This document shows positions 60,935-64,000 of a stretch of DNA of 64,000 bases, one piece after another. Origin of the DNA: Dawidia cretensis (lineage in GTDB: Bacteria > Bacteroidota > Bacteroidia > Cytophagales > Cyclobacteriaceae); the NCBI RefSeq assembly GCF_018598175.1, contig NZ_JAHESE010000014.1, positions 62,001 through 126,000 on the forward strand, in the 5' to 3' direction. Each line of letters begins with the position of its first letter. Within the stretch, counting starts at the first letter, position 1. A model generated the notes under the pieces. The model saw only the letters and a program-made list of their open reading frames with translations. It ran no database searches and was not told where the DNA came from. A program made the position numbers and the translations under genes.

Positions 60935-63900
60935 ATGAGACTTTGGCCTGTATATACAGTTTTGCTGATCCTAACCCTTCAGCAAACCACCATGGGACAG
61001 TCGGCAGGGGATTACCGCACGACGGGTTCCGGAAACTGGAATACTGCAGCTACCTGGCAACGGTACAACGGTACCAGCTGGCTGCCGGCTTCACCTCCGA
61101 CCAATGCCTCCGGTATAATTACCCTACAGGCCGGACACACAGTGACGGTTCCCTCCGGCGCTACCGTTGCTGCCGATCAACTGATTGTCAATAGCACGCT
61201 GGTCATCGCGGCCGGTGGTCATTTGACGCTGGCACATGGCACCCTCGGTACCGACCTTACCGTCAGTCCCGGGGCACAGGTACAGGTGTCGGGTGTTTTC
61301 CAGCGAAACAACTTATCAACGATCGACAGCCAGAATGATGCTGCGCGCTTTTCGTTCCTGGCGGGCTCCGAGTATCGCCACGGCTACACGACCACCTTCG
61401 GCACGTTGCCCTATGCAACCTGGGCCACCACGTCAACAGTAGTCGTTCAAGGCTATACCAGCACGACGCCACTCACAGCCGACGCCAGTTGGAATCAGTC
61501 GATCGGGAACTTTATCTATAACTGTTCCGGCTCCAGGAGTACAGTAGACTATGCCAACAACCTGCGGACCATCCGGGGTAACTTCACGATGCAGCATACC
61601 GGTACCGGGATCCTGCAGCTGAGTACGAATCAGAACCAGGCCATTACCATCCAGGGCAATTTTACGGCTGTTGTAGGTCGCTTCGTTTTTGCCACCACGG
61701 GCAATGCCGCCATTGTGACGGTGCAGGGCAATTTTGCCTTCAACTCGGCCCATACCGCCGGCTCATACCTTACCTATACCGGAAACACCACACTGAACAT
61801 TCACGGAGATTTCACCATGAATGCCACCAACAATGGCCGTCTTCACCTGGCCAACGCGGGCACAACGGGCGTGGCTACAGTAAACTTCTCCGGAAACTTT
61901 AATTTGATCGCCGGCCGCATCGACGAGCTGGGCGCCAATCCCACGCAGGCCACACTGCGGTTCGTGGGAAGCGGTCTGCGTACGTTCGCCAATACGGGCA
62001 CGATCACCGGATACCTGAATTATTACATCAGTCCCACCACAGTGCTGAATGTAGGCACATCGCCGGTAATCAGCTCGTCGCCGGCCACATTCCGCCTGGC
62101 GGGCACGATCATCGTCGGTTCTTTGGATCCGAATGGAGCGATTCAAACCGTGAGTACGGCCGGGAATATTCGTACCAACAATACGTACCGCACATACCTG
62201 CCTGGTTCGCGCGTAGTGTATAGTGGTACAGGTCCTCAACACATGGGTAATGGCCAGCCTGCGGGCGCTGATGCCACCACCGTCATTGATAATCCAAATG
62301 GCGTAACACTTACTTCGAACGTCACAATCAATGGTGCACTCACATTAAACAGCGGAAGCCTGGACCTGAGCAACCACCTGCTGACAATGAATGGCACGAT
62401 AGCCAGTACAGGCGGGGGACTCGCGGGTACTGCTTTGTCAAAGCTAACCATCGGGGGAACGACAGGCGGCTCGGCAGGTACCCTGGTATTTACGCCTTCT
62501 GCTGCACACGTAGGCATTCTGACGCTGAACCGCACAGGAGTGGACGCCGGCGTGACCTTGAACAGTACGCTCCAGGTGGATTCGTTATTCAACCTGACCA
62601 ACGGTGTCTTTACAAATACTTCCGGTCTGACAATGCGTAACCACGCGACCATCTACCGCGACAACACCGCCTCGTTAGTCGGTGTGTCACCGGTTGTCAC
62701 CGGCACTTACAACGTATATTACCGCACAGTGACGCCGGCATCCGGGCCATTTGTGCCCATGGAGACCGGTCTTGAGCTTCCTACCGATGCTACCGCCCTG
62801 GGCGACTTGACGGTCAGACCGGCACGCGATCAAAACAGTGTGCAACTGGACAAATCGATTACCATCAATGGTACGCTTGCTGTTACCCGCGGCACGCTGC
62901 TGTCAGGCGCATTTACGATCACCATGAAAGGCTCCAGCTGGTTGCTGGATAACACCGGTCAATTTGCACCGGGCACCGGCACGGTGATCTTCGACGGAAA
63001 CACGGTGGCATCAGGTGCCATCAGTCCGACGTTTAACAACATCCAGTTGAATACAGCCAGGTCCCTGACCCTTACGCGCAACGCGACTGTTACGGGTGAC
63101 ATCACTTTCCAACCCGGCGCTACGTTTGACCAGGGCACGACCACAGTGATCCTGGGAGGAAGCAACGCGCAGACGATATCAGCGGGTGGTGTACCGATCT
63201 CCAACATCAACATTGCCAAAACCGGCGGGGCGGGTGTACAACTTAGCTCCACGCTAAACCTGACAGGCCTGCTCCAATTTGTAAGCCCTTCGGCCAACGA
63301 GACTCTAGCCTCCAATGGCCATCTGGTGGTACGTTCGACCTCCGACGCGGCAGATGCTACCGGACAAGGTGCCATTTACCGGTTAGCCAGTGGCAATACT
63401 GTTTCCGGCGACGTGACCGTGGAGCGGTACATGAGTCCCGAGGGACGTATCTACCGCTATCTTTCCAGCCCGGTGACCAATGCCACCGTCGCGCAGTGGA
63501 TGGACGATTTCCCGATTACCGGCAGGTTTAGAGATCCCAGCCCGCAGCAGACGATTTGCGGCGAGGTGGTTCGTACCACCACGGCATCCATGTTCTATTA
63601 CAATGAAGCCGCCACAGGCGATACACAAGCCGGGTATGTGGCGTATCCGGTAGCCGGTGCCTTTAGCACCAACAGCCCGTTGCAGGTCGGCGTCGGCTAT
63701 TCTGCTTATATTCGGGAGTGCACGAATCCGACAGTGGTGGACGTCACAGGCCCGATCAACCAGGGGATAATTACCTTTCCTGTAACCTACACGGCGACCC
63801 CCAATACCGATGCCAACGGCTGGAACCTGGTGGGCAACCCCTATCCCGCCACCATCGACTGGGACGTCACCGGCTGGACACGCACGCGCATGTCCATTAT

Positions 63901-64000
63901 CATTTCGATCATGGACAATGGCACGGGCATGATGCGCTACTATGAACCCGGCGTGACCAACGATATTCCCAGCGGGCGAATTGCCCCTGGCCAGGCATTC
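60935..64000 (+). CDS. Large secreted beta-repeat protein, probable T9SS substrate (partial, 3' end outside window)
   Basis: An open frame of 1022 codons that reaches the right edge without a stop. It starts MRLWPVYTVLLILTLQQT, a signal peptide ending near TTMGQS-AGD. The mature part begins with a cell-surface pattern (DYRTTGSGNWNTAATW) seen at the front of many Bacteroidota T9SS cargo proteins. It then has many short beta-strand repeats rich in Thr, Asn and Gly (ITIQGNF, LNIHGDF, TINGALTLNSG, TVTGDITFQPG) suggestive of a beta-helix. Near the edge come YRYLSSPVTNATVAQW and GWNLVGNPYPATIDW, which usually precede the C-terminal sorting domain. It is likely an adhesin or matrix protein. The sorting domain itself is not visible. 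Confidence 0.9.
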   Translation, partial: MRLWPVYTVLLILTLQQTTMGQSAGDYRTTGSGNWNTAATWQRYNGTSWLPASPPTNASGIITLQAGHTVTVPSGATVAADQLIVNSTLVIAAGGHLTLAHGTLGTDLTVSPGAQVQVSGVFQRNNLSTIDSQNDAARFSFLAGSEYRHGYTTTFGTLPYATWATTSTVVVQGYTSTTPLTADASWNQSIGNFIYNCSGSRSTVDYANNLRTIRGNFTMQHTGTGILQLSTNQNQAITIQGNFTAVVGRFVFATTGNAAIVTVQGNFAFNSAHTAGSYLTYTGNTTLNIHGDFTMNATNNGRLHLANAGTTGVATVNFSGNFNLIAGRIDELGANPTQATLRFVGSGLRTFANTGTITGYLNYYISPTTVLNVGTSPVISSSPATFRLAGTIIVGSLDPNGAIQTVSTAGNIRTNNTYRTYLPGSRVVYSGTGPQHMGNGQPAGADATTVIDNPNGVTLTSNVTINGALTLNSGSLDLSNHLLTMNGTIASTGGGLAGTALSKLTIGGTTGGSAGTLVFTPSAAHVGILTLNRTGVDAGVTLNSTLQVDSLFNLTNGVFTNTSGLTMRNHATIYRDNTASLVGVSPVVTGTYNVYYRTVTPASGPFVPMETGLELPTDATALGDLTVRPARDQNSVQLDKSITINGTLAVTRGTLLSGAFTITMKGSSWLLDNTGQFAPGTGTVIFDGNTVASGAISPTFNNIQLNTARSLTLTRNATVTGDITFQPGATFDQGTTTVILGGSNAQTISAGGVPISNINIAKTGGAGVQLSSTLNLTGLLQFVSPSANETLASNGHLVVRSTSDAADATGQGAIYRLASGNTVSGDVTVERYMSPEGRIYRYLSSPVTNATVAQWMDDFPITGRFRDPSPQQTICGEVVRTTTASMFYYNEAATGDTQAGYVAYPVAGAFSTNSPLQVGVGYSAYIRECTNPTVVDVTGPINQGIITFPVTYTATPNTDANGWNLVGNPYPATIDWDVTGWTRTRMSIIISIMDNGTGMMRYYEPGVTNDIPSGRIAPGQAF

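Noticed and set aside
1-64000. CRISPR arrays, tRNA or rRNA genes, insertion sequences, integrases
   Set aside because: No spaced direct repeats, no tRNA-like cloverleaf in any gap, and no transposase or integrase motif were seen in any frame.

Overview
The window looks like a chromosomal segment from a member of the Bacteroidota, most likely the class Cytophagia. The evidence is a protein with a type IX secretion (T9SS) C-terminal sorting domain, a Bacteroidota-type putative porin, an exosortase F pair, the secreted family that databases often mislabel asparagine synthetase B, and several TAnnTTTG (-7) promoter motifs of the Bacteroidota type. I see no rRNA, tRNA, CRISPR array, insertion sequence or phage gene. 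Coding density is very high and no stretch longer than 300 bases lacks a gene. The longest gaps are about 250 bases (4135-4386), 170 bases (8455-8625 and 25055-25224) and 143 bases (14171-14313).

Layout. (1) 1-4134, minus strand: the end of an exopolysaccharide operon, with a response regulator, an initiating sugar transferase with a degenerate receiver domain, two family 2 glycosyltransferases and an AsnB-like amidotransferase cut by the left edge. (2) 4350-8454, minus: menaquinone genes menD-menB-(TerB-like)-menE. (3) 8626-14170: a P-type cation ATPase and, convergent with it, a T9SS-exported CARDB protein. (4) 14314-15979, minus: menF and a menI-type thioesterase. (5) 16092-26469: housekeeping and envelope genes (histidine phosphatase, TPR protein, coiled-coil protein, NIF3, LpxK, porin, MiaE, a secreted family, an ABC permease). 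(6) 26563-60868, plus: about 34 kb with 32 tightly packed genes for one surface glycan. (7) 60935-64000: a very large secreted repeat protein cut by the right edge.

How region 6 may work (inference from families). A PglC-like phosphoglycosyl transferase starts the lipid-linked unit, probably with a diacetamido-trideoxy sugar made by the DegT aminotransferase and one or both PglD/NeuD-like acetyltransferases. Five GT4 enzymes, one GT2 and two capsule-type GT-B proteins extend it. NeuC, NeuB and NeuA supply a CMP-nonulosonic acid, and a GT29-type sialyltransferase may transfer it. A second module (aldolase fusion, second CMP-sugar synthetase, HAD phosphatase) suggests a second CMP-activated sugar acid. 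Two MBOAT-SGNH pairs, a pyruvyl transferase, a GNAT protein and a deacetylase could modify the chain. A PglK/MsbA-like ABC exporter is the only flippase candidate, an EpsG-like membrane protein is the polymerase candidate, and Wza/Wzc handle export. Exosortase F and its partner sit at the end of the operon.

The best candidates for something undescribed are the aldolase-cytidylyltransferase-phosphatase module with its fused C-terminal domain, the bacterial GT29-like sialyltransferase, and the mixed PglK/Wzy/Wza/exosortase architecture.
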